Assembly (NCBI RefSeq): GCF_040276065.1
Contig: NZ_JBELOI010000014.1
Span: 30,237 to 94,236, forward strand
Direction: 5' to 3'
DNA: 64,000 nucleotides
Source: Castellaniella sp040276065
GTDB lineage: Bacteria; Pseudomonadota; Gammaproteobacteria; Burkholderiales; Burkholderiaceae_B
In this document: in pieces, positions 25,408 through 33,403 of the stretch
How the letters are laid out: every line of letters begins with the position of its first letter
Numbering within the stretch: the first letter of the stretch is position 1
The notes under the pieces: model-generated
What the model was told of the DNA's origin: nothing
Seen by the model: only the letters and a program-made list of their open reading frames with translations
Databases searched by the model: none
Translations under genes and position numbers: made by a program

Positions 25408-26639
25408 GGCTGACCACTGAACAGCGGCGCCTCTTGGATGGACATGGAGATGCGGCCAGCAAGCAAGCGATGGCGATGCTCGCGGCCGTCGGCGGCGCCA
25501 TGGGGGCGGATGCCTTGATTCCAGTGGCGAGCGCCCACATCGTCCTGGATGCGTTCGCCATGGGCCGGCCGGGCGCCGACTGGGTGGTGTCGCTGGCCGA
25601 GCAGGGTGGGCGATTCGTGGTGCCCACCAGTATCAACGCGATCTCCTACGACCGTTCGGCAGGGACCGTGGCGGAGGTCGATGGACACCAGAGCAGAATG
25701 CTGGAGGCCTGCCAGGCCATGGGCGCTGTGCCGAGCTGTTCCTGCAATCCGTTCAGTCAGGGGATTGCACCGTCGTTCGGCCAGCATGTGGCCTGGAGCG
25801 AGTCGGCTACGACCGCCTACCTGAATGCGGTGTTGGGCGCGCGTTCCAACCGTGAGGGCGCCACCGCGATCGCTTCCGCCTTGACGGGCTTGACGCCCCG
25901 GTACGGCATGCATGATCCGGCGGAACGCCTCGCGGGGGCCTGGTTCGAGGTCGATGCGCCTCTGCGGGAGGCGTCGGACTACGGGCTGTTGGGTGCCTTG
26001 CTGGCGCGCCGCGCCGGGGACCGCATCCCCGTGGTGACTGGTCTGGACGACGCCTGTTCCGAACACTTGTTCGGCTTTGCCGCTTCTTTCGCGATTTCCG
26101 GAAATCTGTCGATATTCCATATCCCCGGTGTGACGCCCGAGGCGCCCATGCTGAGGGAGGCGCTGCCTGACGAATCCGTACGTCCAGAGAAAATCGGTCC
26201 CGCGGACCTGGCGGCCGAGTTGGCGCGGTACGAGCGGGGCGAGGTGCGCGCCGTGGACCTGGTCACGATCGGCGCGCCGCACGCGACGATTCAGGACATC
26301 CGGGAGGTTGTGAGCTTGCTCGCGGGGCGTCGCGTGAAGCCAGGGATCGAGTTTACCCTCACGACCAATTGCAGCAATTACGAGGTGGCCGCCCGCGGCG
26401 GCCTGCTGCGGGCATTGGAAGCGTCGGGAGTCCGGGTGACGGCGGATCGCATGTGCTTTGGTTGTGATCTGGGTGCCGGAAAGTTCTCGCATCGCGCGGT
26501 CCTGGCGACCAATTCCCTCAAGGCGGCGCTGTCGGCGCCGGGCACGCGCGAGGTCGAAACATGCTATGGCACGACGCGGCAGTGTGTCGAGGCGGCAATT
26601 ACCGGGACATGGACTCCCAGGGGGCAGGAATGGAATTGA
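25404..26639 (+). CDS. Aconitase X catalytic subunit (AcnX large, DUF521)
   Basis: A 411-residue catalytic subunit of aconitase X, an iron-sulfur dehydratase. The start LTTEQRRLLDGHGDAASKQA and the block DALIPVASAHIV are typical. Candidate Fe-S or active-site cysteines include Cys112 and Cys114 (SCSCNPF), TTNCSNYE near 331 and the MCFGCDLG pair near 350. It forms one enzyme with the preceding 142-residue subunit. cis-3-Hydroxyproline dehydratase is the best-known bacterial activity, but the neighbouring genes do not form a standard hydroxyproline pathway. Confidence 0.88.
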   Translation: MRLTTEQRRLLDGHGDAASKQAMAMLAAVGGAMGADALIPVASAHIVLDAFAMGRPGADWVVSLAEQGGRFVVPTSINAISYDRSAGTVAEVDGHQSRMLEACQAMGAVPSCSCNPFSQGIAPSFGQHVAWSESATTAYLNAVLGARSNREGATAIASALTGLTPRYGMHDPAERLAGAWFEVDAPLREASDYGLLGALLARRAGDRIPVVTGLDDACSEHLFGFAASFAISGNLSIFHIPGVTPEAPMLREALPDESVRPEKIGPADLAAELARYERGEVRAVDLVTIGAPHATIQDIREVVSLLAGRRVKPGIEFTLTTNCSNYEVAARGGLLRALEASGVRVTADRMCFGCDLGAGKFSHRAVLATNSLKAALSAPGTREVETCYGTTRQCVEAAITGTWTPRGQEWN

Positions 26640-27406
26640 GCGGATTTTCTGGGTCGAAGGCGGTGGTCACGGGCGCGGCCCGGGGTATCGGCCTAGCGGT
26701 GGCGCGCGCCTTGAGCAGCGCGGGGGCCCACGTCGCCCTTTTTGATCGTGACCAGGCCGCGTTGTCGCTGGCCGCCGAGGGATTTCCGGGCGACGTCTTT
26801 TGCCGCGCGCTGGACACTACCCGCGGGGATGAGGTCGATGCTGCCGTCGGCGCCTTTGCGGGGGAGGACGAACGCATCGACATGCTGGTCAACTGCGCGG
26901 GAATTCAGCGACTCGGACCGCTGGTCGAGCTCTCCGAGGATGATTTCGCGGCGACGTTCTCTGTGAATGTAATGGGCACATTTCTCGTGACCCAGGCTGT
27001 GGCGCGCCGCATGATTCCGGCCAGGCGCGGGGCAGTCGTCACGGTATCCTCGAACGCCGCGCGCGCGCCCCGGGTCAAGCAGGGCGCCTATTGTGCCTCC
27101 AAGGCAGCAGTGAGCCATTTGATGCGCGTTTTCGGGCTGGAACTGGCCGCGTACGGCATACGCTGCAATAGCATCGATCCGGGTGCCACCGAGACCGACA
27201 TGATCCGCGACATGGTGCGGACCATGGGGATCGGAGACCTGTTGCTCAAGGGGAGCCTGGAAAGTTTTCGGGTGGGGACGCCCCTGGGCAAGAATGCCCA
27301 AGTCGAGGACGTGGCCAATGCCGTGCTGTTCCTACTGTCTGAGCAGGCTGGGCACATCACCATGCACGACCTCGTCGTCGACGGCGGCGCTACCCTCGGC
27401 GCGTGA
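26630..27406 (+). CDS. Short-chain dehydrogenase, EntA/DhbA-like
   Basis: A 258-residue SDR. The cofactor motif GAARGIG is at 15-21, and the active site is Ser140/141, Tyr154 and Lys158 (YCASK). Three stretches follow 2,3-dihydro-2,3-dihydroxybenzoate dehydrogenase closely: SSNAARAPRVKQGAYCASKA, NSIDPGATETDM, and the ending HITMHDLVVDGGATLGA. No siderophore genes are present, so it probably oxidises another cyclic hydroxy-acid. It overlaps AcnX by ten bases, so the two reactions are likely consecutive. Confidence 0.85.
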   Translation: MELSGFSGSKAVVTGAARGIGLAVARALSSAGAHVALFDRDQAALSLAAEGFPGDVFCRALDTTRGDEVDAAVGAFAGEDERIDMLVNCAGIQRLGPLVELSEDDFAATFSVNVMGTFLVTQAVARRMIPARRGAVVTVSSNAARAPRVKQGAYCASKAAVSHLMRVFGLELAAYGIRCNSIDPGATETDMIRDMVRTMGIGDLLLKGSLESFRVGTPLGKNAQVEDVANAVLFLLSEQAGHITMHDLVVDGGATLGA

Positions 27407-27443
27407 GCCGAGCAAGAGTATGAAACGAAAAGGAGATTGACCG

Positions 27444-28313
27444 ATGAAGCTAGTGACTTTCGAACGAGAAGGAAAAACACGGCCCGGCGTTCTGATGGGC
27501 GAGAGGGTCGTGGATTTGGCCGCCGCGGGACTGCCGGACAGCGATGGCGACCTGCTGGGCATTCTGCGCGCGGGTCCGGACATGATGGCGCGCGCGCAAG
27601 CGACAGCGCAGGCCCCGGGCTCCGTTTCCTTCCCTCTGGGGGAGGTTAGGCTGCGGGCGCCCGTGTTCCGTCCTGGAAAGATCGTGGGCATTGGCTTGAA
27701 CTACATCGACCACTGCCGCGAGGCCAAGCTGCCGGTGCCAGAGTTCCCCTTGCTGTTCGCCAAGTTCCCGAACTCGGTGATAGGCCCCGACGAGGATATC
27801 GTCTTCGATCGGCGCATTTGCGCCGAGATTGATTATGAGGTGGAACTCGGGGTGGTCATGGGGGCGCGTGCCTCGAGAGTCGATGAGGCGCGGGCTCTGG
27901 ACTACGTCGCCGGCTATACCATCGCCCACGACGTATCAGCGCGCGACCTGCAGTTCCGCGGCGCGCAGCAATGGGATCATGGGAAATCGATTGACACGTT
28001 CTGCCCCTGGGGGCCATACGTGGTGACCAAGGACGAGATTCCCGATCCGCAGGCTCTGGATATGCGTCTGCTCCTCAATGGGCGGGAACTGCAGTCCTCA
28101 AATACCGGCAATATGATTTTCTCGGTGGCGCAACTGGTGTCCTTCATTTCCCAGTCCATCACTCTGGAAGCGGGTGACCTCATCGTCACGGGAACGCCGT
28201 TCGGTGTCGGGTTCAGCCGCCAGCCGCCGATCTATCTCAAGGACGGCGACGAATGCGTCCTCGAAATTTCTGGTCTCGGGCGGTTACGAAATCGCGTCCG
28301 CGAGGTTTTATGA
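27444..28313 (+). CDS. Fumarylacetoacetate-hydrolase-fold enzyme
   Basis: A 289-residue FAH-superfamily protein. The core phrases are present: IVGIGLNYIDHCREAK, the metal-ligand segment EIDYEVELGVVMG, HDVSARDLQ, and ITLEAGDLIVTGTPFGVGF. Members hydrolyse or decarboxylate 1,3-diketo acids; close relatives include 2,4-diketo-3-deoxy-sugar-acid hydrolases. Together with the SDR immediately downstream it resembles the last two steps of diketo-hydrolase sugar-acid pathways. AAAAGGAGA precedes the start. Confidence 0.9.
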   Translation: MKLVTFEREGKTRPGVLMGERVVDLAAAGLPDSDGDLLGILRAGPDMMARAQATAQAPGSVSFPLGEVRLRAPVFRPGKIVGIGLNYIDHCREAKLPVPEFPLLFAKFPNSVIGPDEDIVFDRRICAEIDYEVELGVVMGARASRVDEARALDYVAGYTIAHDVSARDLQFRGAQQWDHGKSIDTFCPWGPYVVTKDEIPDPQALDMRLLLNGRELQSSNTGNMIFSVAQLVSFISQSITLEAGDLIVTGTPFGVGFSRQPPIYLKDGDECVLEISGLGRLRNRVREVL

Positions 28314-28341
28314 ATCCATGACTCTGAGCAGGAGCGAAAAC

Positions 28342-29106
28342 ATGCGGATGTTGGGAAAAACGGCACTCGTCACGGGTGCCGGGTCGGGCATCGGCCTGGC
28401 GATTGCCGAAGGCTTTCTGGCGCAGGGGGCTCGCGTCGTAGCCGCCGATCTGCTTGACGGGCCGCCGGAGGCTCTTGCGGCGGCGGTGGCCAGGGGCGAG
28501 GCCCTGGGTGTACGGATGGATGTGACGGAGCCCGACAGTGTGCGGGCGGCGCTGGCGGCCTGCGCGGCGGCAGGCTTCGACATCGACGTTCTGGTGAACA
28601 ACGCGGGGGTCATCCACGTCGGAACGATCCTGCAGACTCGCCTCGAGGATCTGCGGCGGGTCTACAGGGTGAACGTCGAGGGCGTGTTCAACGTCACGCA
28701 GGCATTCTTGCCGGGCATGATCGAAAGGGGGGGCGGAGTGATATTGAACATGGCCTCTCTGGCATCGCTGACCGCGATGCACGATCGTTTCGCCTACAGT
28801 TCATCCAAGGCCGCCGTGATGATGATGACACGTTCGGTGGCGCTGGATTTCGTCAAGCAAAATGTCCGGGCGAACTGCATCTGCCCCGCGCGCGTCCATA
28901 CGAGCATGGTGGACAACTACCTGAAGACAGCTTACGCGGGCCAGGAGGAGGAAACGTTCCGCCGGTTCTCCGAGTATCAACCCGTAGGGCGCATGATCCG
29001 TCCGGATGAGATCGCCGGGATGGCTGTCTATCTCTGCTCAGATGAGTCCCAGATGGTCACTGGCTCCTCCTTCCTCATCGATGGCGGCGTCATGATGGGC
29101 GTGTAG
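28342..29106 (+). CDS. Short-chain dehydrogenase, 2-keto-3-deoxy-acid-dehydrogenase-like
   Basis: A 254-residue SDR with GAGSGIG at the cofactor site and YSSSK as catalytic Tyr-x-x-x-Lys. The stretch ANCICPARVHTSMVDNYLK and the ending SSFLIDGGVMMGV resemble SDRs found with FAH-fold hydrolases in L-fucose/L-rhamnose oxidation clusters. The ATG at 28342 has an AGGAG seven bases upstream; an ATG at 28318 is an alternative that adds eight residues. It is the last gene of the plus-strand run. Confidence 0.85.
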   Translation: MRMLGKTALVTGAGSGIGLAIAEGFLAQGARVVAADLLDGPPEALAAAVARGEALGVRMDVTEPDSVRAALAACAAAGFDIDVLVNNAGVIHVGTILQTRLEDLRRVYRVNVEGVFNVTQAFLPGMIERGGGVILNMASLASLTAMHDRFAYSSSKAAVMMMTRSVALDFVKQNVRANCICPARVHTSMVDNYLKTAYAGQEEETFRRFSEYQPVGRMIRPDEIAGMAVYLCSDESQMVTGSSFLIDGGVMMGV

Positions 29107-29124
29107 AAAGAGCCGTCGGCTTTC
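29107..29124. terminator. Possible weak bidirectional terminator
   Basis: AAAGAGCC-GTC-GGCTTTCC lies between two convergent genes. Three strong GC pairs are flanked by A-T and G-T pairs, with A- and T-runs on either side. The loop is only three bases and the stem is short, so this is tentative. Confidence 0.25.
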
Positions 29125-29133
29125 CCCCGTGGG

Positions 29134-30216
29134 TCAGTCCTCGGGGGTGCCGCCCCATCCAGGGCTGGAGGGTACCTTCCAGGCGAAGTCGTCTTGCGAC
29201 AGCCAGCCGTCCGGAATGCGGGGGTCTCGCATCTTCCAGGGTCCAACCAGTTCGGCCGGGAACAGCGGCTGGCGCAGGGTGGCCGCAAAATGGATGCCCG
29301 CCAGAGACCCGAACGGGGTTTCCAGCATTGCGCCCAGACCGTATGGGATGCCGGCGGCATCGGCGATCGCCATGATGCGCTGAGTCTCCCTGATTCCGCT
29401 CTTCGCCAGCTTCAGGTTGAATCCGTCGGCCGCCCGCTCTTGCACGATGCGCAAAGCGTCATGGGCGGTGAACAGGCTCTCGTCGGCGACGATGGGTATC
29501 AGGCCCGCGCGACACAAGGTCGCCATGCCCTGGATGTCCCAGGCGGGGACCGGTTGTTCAAAAAATCCGACGTTGTACCGCTCGAGTACCTTCATGGTTT
29601 GCAGGGCGGTGACGACTTGGAAGGACCCGTTGCCATCGATGGCGATCACGGTGTCCGATCCGATGGCCTGGTGTATCGCATCGACCCGCGCCAGGCTGCT
29701 TTGGGCATCCAAGGCCACCTTGACCTGGAGGGTCCGGGCGCCGAGCGCATGCCAATAGCGAGCTTCCTCGGCCATGGCCGCCGGGGTATCCAGCGTGACG
29801 ATGGCGCCGAGCGGAACTTCGTTCCGGGTGGCGCCTCCCAGTAGTGCGTGGGCCGGCGCGCCCAGCAGCCTGGCGCGCAGGTCCAGCAGCGCCAGTTCGA
29901 CGACTGAATGTGCATAGGGATTTCCGGGCAGGGTCTGTCGCAGTGCCTGGATGATGTCATTTTCCTTTAGGGCTTCCATTTGCAGCAGGACGGGTGCGAA
30001 ATGGACTTCGATGGCGGTGCGCATCGAGGCGATGGTTTCACTCGAATAGCCTGGCATCGCAGTCATTTCGGCGTGGCCGTGGGATCCGTCGTCGCCGCAC
30101 AAGTCCACACGCAGGTAATCCAGCGTCTCCATATGGACCTTAGCGTTGCGAAATGGCTTGAGGAAGCGCCGCGTGGTCTGCGTCACGTGGATGGCTGCGA
30201 TACGTACCGGCATCAT
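29134..30216 (-). CDS. Enolase-superfamily enzyme, MLE/dipeptide-epimerase-like
   Basis: A 360-residue muconate-lactonizing-subgroup enzyme. Metal ligands are Asp194 (IDGNG), Glu220 (FEQPV) and Asp245 (ADES); Lys269 (NLKLAKSGI) is the second acid/base. The first K-x-K motif reads Q164-V-K166, so only the catalytic second Lys is kept. It differs strongly from the island's other enolase-superfamily gene (9130-10263). Its start is MMPV at 30216, beside the third operator, divergent from the next SDR. Epimerase, cycloisomerase and dehydratase are all possible. Confidence 0.87.
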   Translation of the reverse strand: MMPVRIAAIHVTQTTRRFLKPFRNAKVHMETLDYLRVDLCGDDGSHGHAEMTAMPGYSSETIASMRTAIEVHFAPVLLQMEALKENDIIQALRQTLPGNPYAHSVVELALLDLRARLLGAPAHALLGGATRNEVPLGAIVTLDTPAAMAEEARYWHALGARTLQVKVALDAQSSLARVDAIHQAIGSDTVIAIDGNGSFQVVTALQTMKVLERYNVGFFEQPVPAWDIQGMATLCRAGLIPIVADESLFTAHDALRIVQERAADGFNLKLAKSGIRETQRIMAIADAAGIPYGLGAMLETPFGSLAGIHFAATLRQPLFPAELVGPWKMRDPRIPDGWLSQDDFAWKVPSSPGWGGTPED

Positions 30217-30242
30217 GTTTCCTTAATATTTTATGGAACGGC

Positions 30243-30259
30243 GTGCTATTATTAAGAAC
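30243..30259. promoter_or_regulatory. Putative IclR operator (copy 3 of 4)
   Basis: On the minus strand this reads GTTCTTAATAATAGCAC, matching GTTC-N9-GAAC with one mismatch. It sits between divergent genes whose starts are at 30216 and 30291, so it could control both. A further imperfect repeat, TTC/GAA with a 14-base spacer, overlaps the left side at 30219-30238. Confidence 0.55.
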
Positions 30260-30290
30260 AATACTGCAAAATACAATGGGAGAGCCATTC

Positions 30291-31046
30291 ATGGGCGCAC
30301 CGGGCGATGCGGGCGGTTTCCACGGTCTCGATGGGCGCAGTGCCCTGGTGACGGGGGCGAGTTCCGGCATTGGCAGCGAGGTGGCGCGCCAATTGGCGGA
30401 TGCGGGGGTCACCGTCCATGCAAGTGGCCGCCGCGAGCCGCGACTGCGGGCGCTGGGCGAAGGCCTCAGCCCGTGTGCGCGCGAACGGATCATCCCGATT
30501 GCGGGCGATATCGACGACGAGCAATTCCGGCATCGCTTGGCGGCCCAGGCCGAAGGGGTCGATATATTGGTCAATGCCGCCGGGTGCCTCATGCATGCGC
30601 CGTTTCTGGAGGCGGATCCGCGAGATTGGGAGGGTATGTGGCACACCAATGTACATGCCGTGCTGTGCCTGACGCAGTTGGTCGCACGCGGCATGGCCCG
30701 GCGACAGCGCGGCCACATCATCAATATTTCCTCGATCCTGGCATCCAGGGTCTATCCCTTGACTTTGGGGTATGCCGCCACCAAACATGCGGTGCGGGCG
30801 ATTTCCCAAGGTTTGCGTCTCGAGCTCCATGAACACGGCATCAAGGTGACCGAGGTCGCGCCGGGGCAGGTGCGCACCGAGATCTTCAGGGGCGAGCAGC
30901 ATCCGCGCGTCAGCGAGGCCTACCAGAGCCGCCCTTTCCAGCCGATCGATCCGCAAGACATCGCGGCGGCGATCCTGGGCGCTTTGCGAATGCCTCTTCA
31001 TGCCAGCGTCGACCTCATCGAGGTCAACCCCGTCGGCCAATCGTGA
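30291..31046 (+). CDS. Short-chain dehydrogenase (serine-dehydrogenase-like group)
   Basis: A 251-residue classical SDR with cofactor motif GASSGIG, NISSIL for the catalytic Ser and YAATK for Tyr/Lys. The phrase KVTEVAPGQVRTEIFRG is typical of the YdfG/serine 3-dehydrogenase-like group. GGGAGAG lies six bases before the ATG at 30291, which is preferred over the ATG at 30276. It points toward the SDR on the other strand, with 28 bp between their stops. Confidence 0.87.
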   Translation: MGAPGDAGGFHGLDGRSALVTGASSGIGSEVARQLADAGVTVHASGRREPRLRALGEGLSPCARERIIPIAGDIDDEQFRHRLAAQAEGVDILVNAAGCLMHAPFLEADPRDWEGMWHTNVHAVLCLTQLVARGMARRQRGHIINISSILASRVYPLTLGYAATKHAVRAISQGLRLELHEHGIKVTEVAPGQVRTEIFRGEQHPRVSEAYQSRPFQPIDPQDIAAAILGALRMPLHASVDLIEVNPVGQS

Positions 31047-31074
31047 GGCCGGCCGTCCCGTCCACGCCGGCGCT

Positions 31075-31857
31075 TCAGATTGGCGGATGGCGCGTCGTCG
31101 AGCCGCCGTCCACTGTGATGACGGTTCCGCTGACATAAGAAGCCCGCTCCGAGGCCATGAAGGTCGCGACAGCGGCGATTTCCTCGGCTCGGGCGGCCCG
31201 CCCAAAGGGGCGCGAGCTCGTCAGCTCACGCCAGCGGTCGGTCGAGCCCAGTTGTCGTTTTGAGTCTTCCTCCAACAGCGTTCGCATCCTCTCGGTTTCC
31301 GTGAGCCCAGGGTTGATTGCCAGCACACGGACGCCGTAGTCCACACTTTCGCCGCCCAGGGCCCGTGTGAATGCCATCAAGGCGGCATTGGCTGTGGATC
31401 CCGCGATGTAGGCAGCTGTGGGGCGCTCGCCTCCGGCACCAACGATATTGATGATCACGCCGCGTTTTCGGTCGCGCATGTGGGAATAGACGGCACGGCA
31501 CAGGTTGATGTAGCTGAACATCTTGAGTTCCCAACTCGCGCGCCAGGGGGTGTCGCCCAACTCGGTCAAGCGCCCTCTGGGGATGGCGCCGGCATTGTTG
31601 ACCAGGATATCGATGTTCGGATCAAGCCGGTCCAGGAAGGCGGTGCTGGCGTCGGGGTCGCTCAGGTCGCAGCAGTGCGTGGTAGCCTCGGCCCCTGTTT
31701 CCGCGAGGGCGGTGCGCGCCCTCGCCAGCGTTTCCGGGTTTCGGCCGACGATCTGCACGCGGCAACCTTCCGCGGCCATGGATTCCGCGATGGCGTAGCC
31801 GATGCCGCGGGAGCCTCCGGTGATGAGGGCTGTCTTGCCTTTCAAATTCAGTTCCAT
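31075..31857 (-). CDS. Short-chain dehydrogenase-like protein lacking the catalytic Lys
   Basis: A 260-residue SDR-fold protein. The Rossmann motif GGSRGIG (14-20) and NNAG (87-90) are intact. In the active-site segment Tyr150 is kept, but the Lys four residues on is Ser154 (AYIAGSTANAAL), and the catalytic Ser region reads NIVGAGG. This matches a divergent SDR clade rather than a sequencing error, since the frame is clean. It overlaps the IlvD/Edd gene by ten bases and ends the minus-strand operon. Dehydrogenase activity should not be assumed. Confidence 0.85.
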   Translation of the reverse strand: MELNLKGKTALITGGSRGIGYAIAESMAAEGCRVQIVGRNPETLARARTALAETGAEATTHCCDLSDPDASTAFLDRLDPNIDILVNNAGAIPRGRLTELGDTPWRASWELKMFSYINLCRAVYSHMRDRKRGVIINIVGAGGERPTAAYIAGSTANAALMAFTRALGGESVDYGVRVLAINPGLTETERMRTLLEEDSKRQLGSTDRWRELTSSRPFGRAARAEEIAAVATFMASERASYVSGTVITVDGGSTTRHPPI

Positions 31858-33392
31858 GTCACGCTCCGCGCATCGAGGTCGATGCTGATCTGGTCGCCGT
31901 TGGCAACCTTGCCGATGGGTCCGCCCTCTACGGCCGCGGGGCGGATGAAGCTGACCGCCAGGCTGCGGGACAGTCCCGAGTGGCCCCCGTCCGAGACCAG
32001 TGCCACGGAGTCGCTCAAGCCGGCTCCGTGCAGCGCACAGCCGAAATCGTCCAGGCCTGCACCGCGCACGACCAGCACGGATCCGGCGGGGATGGCCTTG
32101 CGGGCCAGGGCGTCATAGGCCTGCGAGGCATTGTCCAGGACCATGGCGGAGCCCTTGAACTGCCTGAGTTGCGTGCCGGTTCCGGCCGGCCTCACGATGC
32201 CACCTCCCGGCGCCAGACTGCCTCTCAGGATGATGAGCCCGGCCTCGCGGGGACCGTGGCCGGGCGGATCGAAGGCCGGACCGTCGGCCGGCGGCGCGTG
32301 CGACAAGGCCTCGCCCAGGGTGTCGGCCGACACGGTGGGCCGTGCGGCATGCAGCTCGGTCGCGAGACGCTTGAGGACCTGCCGCGCGCCGCCCGATCGC
32401 TCCAGGTCGTCCACCGGTACCGGACCGCAGGGTGCGACGAAGCAGATCTGCCGCGTGGAGTCTGCGAGGTGTTCAGCGGTGCGGCGCACATCGAATGTCG
32501 TACCATCCGGGTTGCGCAGCCGCAGCTCGTCGGACAGTCGTTGCAGGAAGCCCAGGCTGCTGGGGGCACCACCGATCGCCAGCACCAACCGTATGGCGTC
32601 GGTCAGGGCTGGAACGGAAAGAATGTCCCGCGCCCGCAGGTTTCGCCGACTGACCTCGAGGATGGTCCGGGCGATGGCCTTGGCTTGGTCCCGCAAGCGG
32701 GGGCTTGCTCCGGCGATTGGAGAATGCCCCAGCGGCGTGAGTCCGAGCGCCTCGCACGCCATGTGCAGGGTCGTGGCTGTCCCCAGCCCCGGACATACGC
32801 CGGGGCCGGTCGCGCAGGCGCCCGCCATGGCTTCGAGCGTCTCGCGCGGCATGCGGCCGGCCATGGCGGCGCCCACGCCTTCATACACGTCGATCAGATC
32901 GATGCGGCGGCCCGCGAACTGTCCGGGCCGTTGGTAGCCGCAGGGCAGGAATACGGTCGGGAGGTTCAGGCGGGCCGCCGTGATCAAGTGGGCCGGCACG
33001 GTGGTGTCGCAGGAGGGCAGGAATACCAGGGCGTCGATGCCGACTCCACGGGTGGCGTCCTCAATGTCCGCGACCAGTCGGTCCAGCGAGGTGGCGAGCC
33101 GCCCCGCTTGTCGGTTGGCGAAGTACAGGGAGTCGCATGGGGCGCTCGTGGGAATGACCAACCCGAGACCGCCGTTTCCCGTGACCTCGTCCGCCACGAT
33201 TCGGGCGATGTCGGGCACGTGCGGAAAGCAGACGGCAGTCCCCGCGTAGGAGCTGATGATGCCGACGCGCGGATGTGTATCAGCTCCGGCGTCCAGTCCG
33301 CTCCACTGGAATGCGCGCACCATGTCGTCGAGCAATTGTGTGGGCGGGGCATCTGCGGCGGTGGCCTTTGGGGATTGGTCAGGTGGATTCAT
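31848..33392 (-). CDS. IlvD/Edd-family dehydratase, divergent
   Basis: A 514-residue member of the dihydroxyacid/sugar-acid dehydratase family, shorter than the usual 560-600. Three cysteines fit the [Fe-S] ligands: Cys55 (GTAVCFP), Cys128 (PSCDTT) and Cys200 (GVCPGLGTATTL). The residue that is normally a carbamylated, Mg-binding Lys just after Cys128-Asp129 is Thr130. It lies in an operon after LivF (11-bp gap) and before the deviant SDR. A sugar-acid or hydroxy-acid dehydratase is the default guess, but the missing Lys argues for altered chemistry. Confidence 0.82.
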   Translation of the reverse strand: MNPPDQSPKATAADAPPTQLLDDMVRAFQWSGLDAGADTHPRVGIISSYAGTAVCFPHVPDIARIVADEVTGNGGLGLVIPTSAPCDSLYFANRQAGRLATSLDRLVADIEDATRGVGIDALVFLPSCDTTVPAHLITAARLNLPTVFLPCGYQRPGQFAGRRIDLIDVYEGVGAAMAGRMPRETLEAMAGACATGPGVCPGLGTATTLHMACEALGLTPLGHSPIAGASPRLRDQAKAIARTILEVSRRNLRARDILSVPALTDAIRLVLAIGGAPSSLGFLQRLSDELRLRNPDGTTFDVRRTAEHLADSTRQICFVAPCGPVPVDDLERSGGARQVLKRLATELHAARPTVSADTLGEALSHAPPADGPAFDPPGHGPREAGLIILRGSLAPGGGIVRPAGTGTQLRQFKGSAMVLDNASQAYDALARKAIPAGSVLVVRGAGLDDFGCALHGAGLSDSVALVSDGGHSGLSRSLAVSFIRPAAVEGGPIGKVANGDQISIDLDARSVTWN

Positions 33393-33403
33393 GGCGTGCT
33401 CCG

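Noticed and set aside
26630..27406. Siderophore (2,3-dihydroxybenzoate) locus suggested by the EntA-like SDR
   Set aside because: No isochorismate synthase, isochorismatase, AMP ligase or NRPS gene is present in the window.
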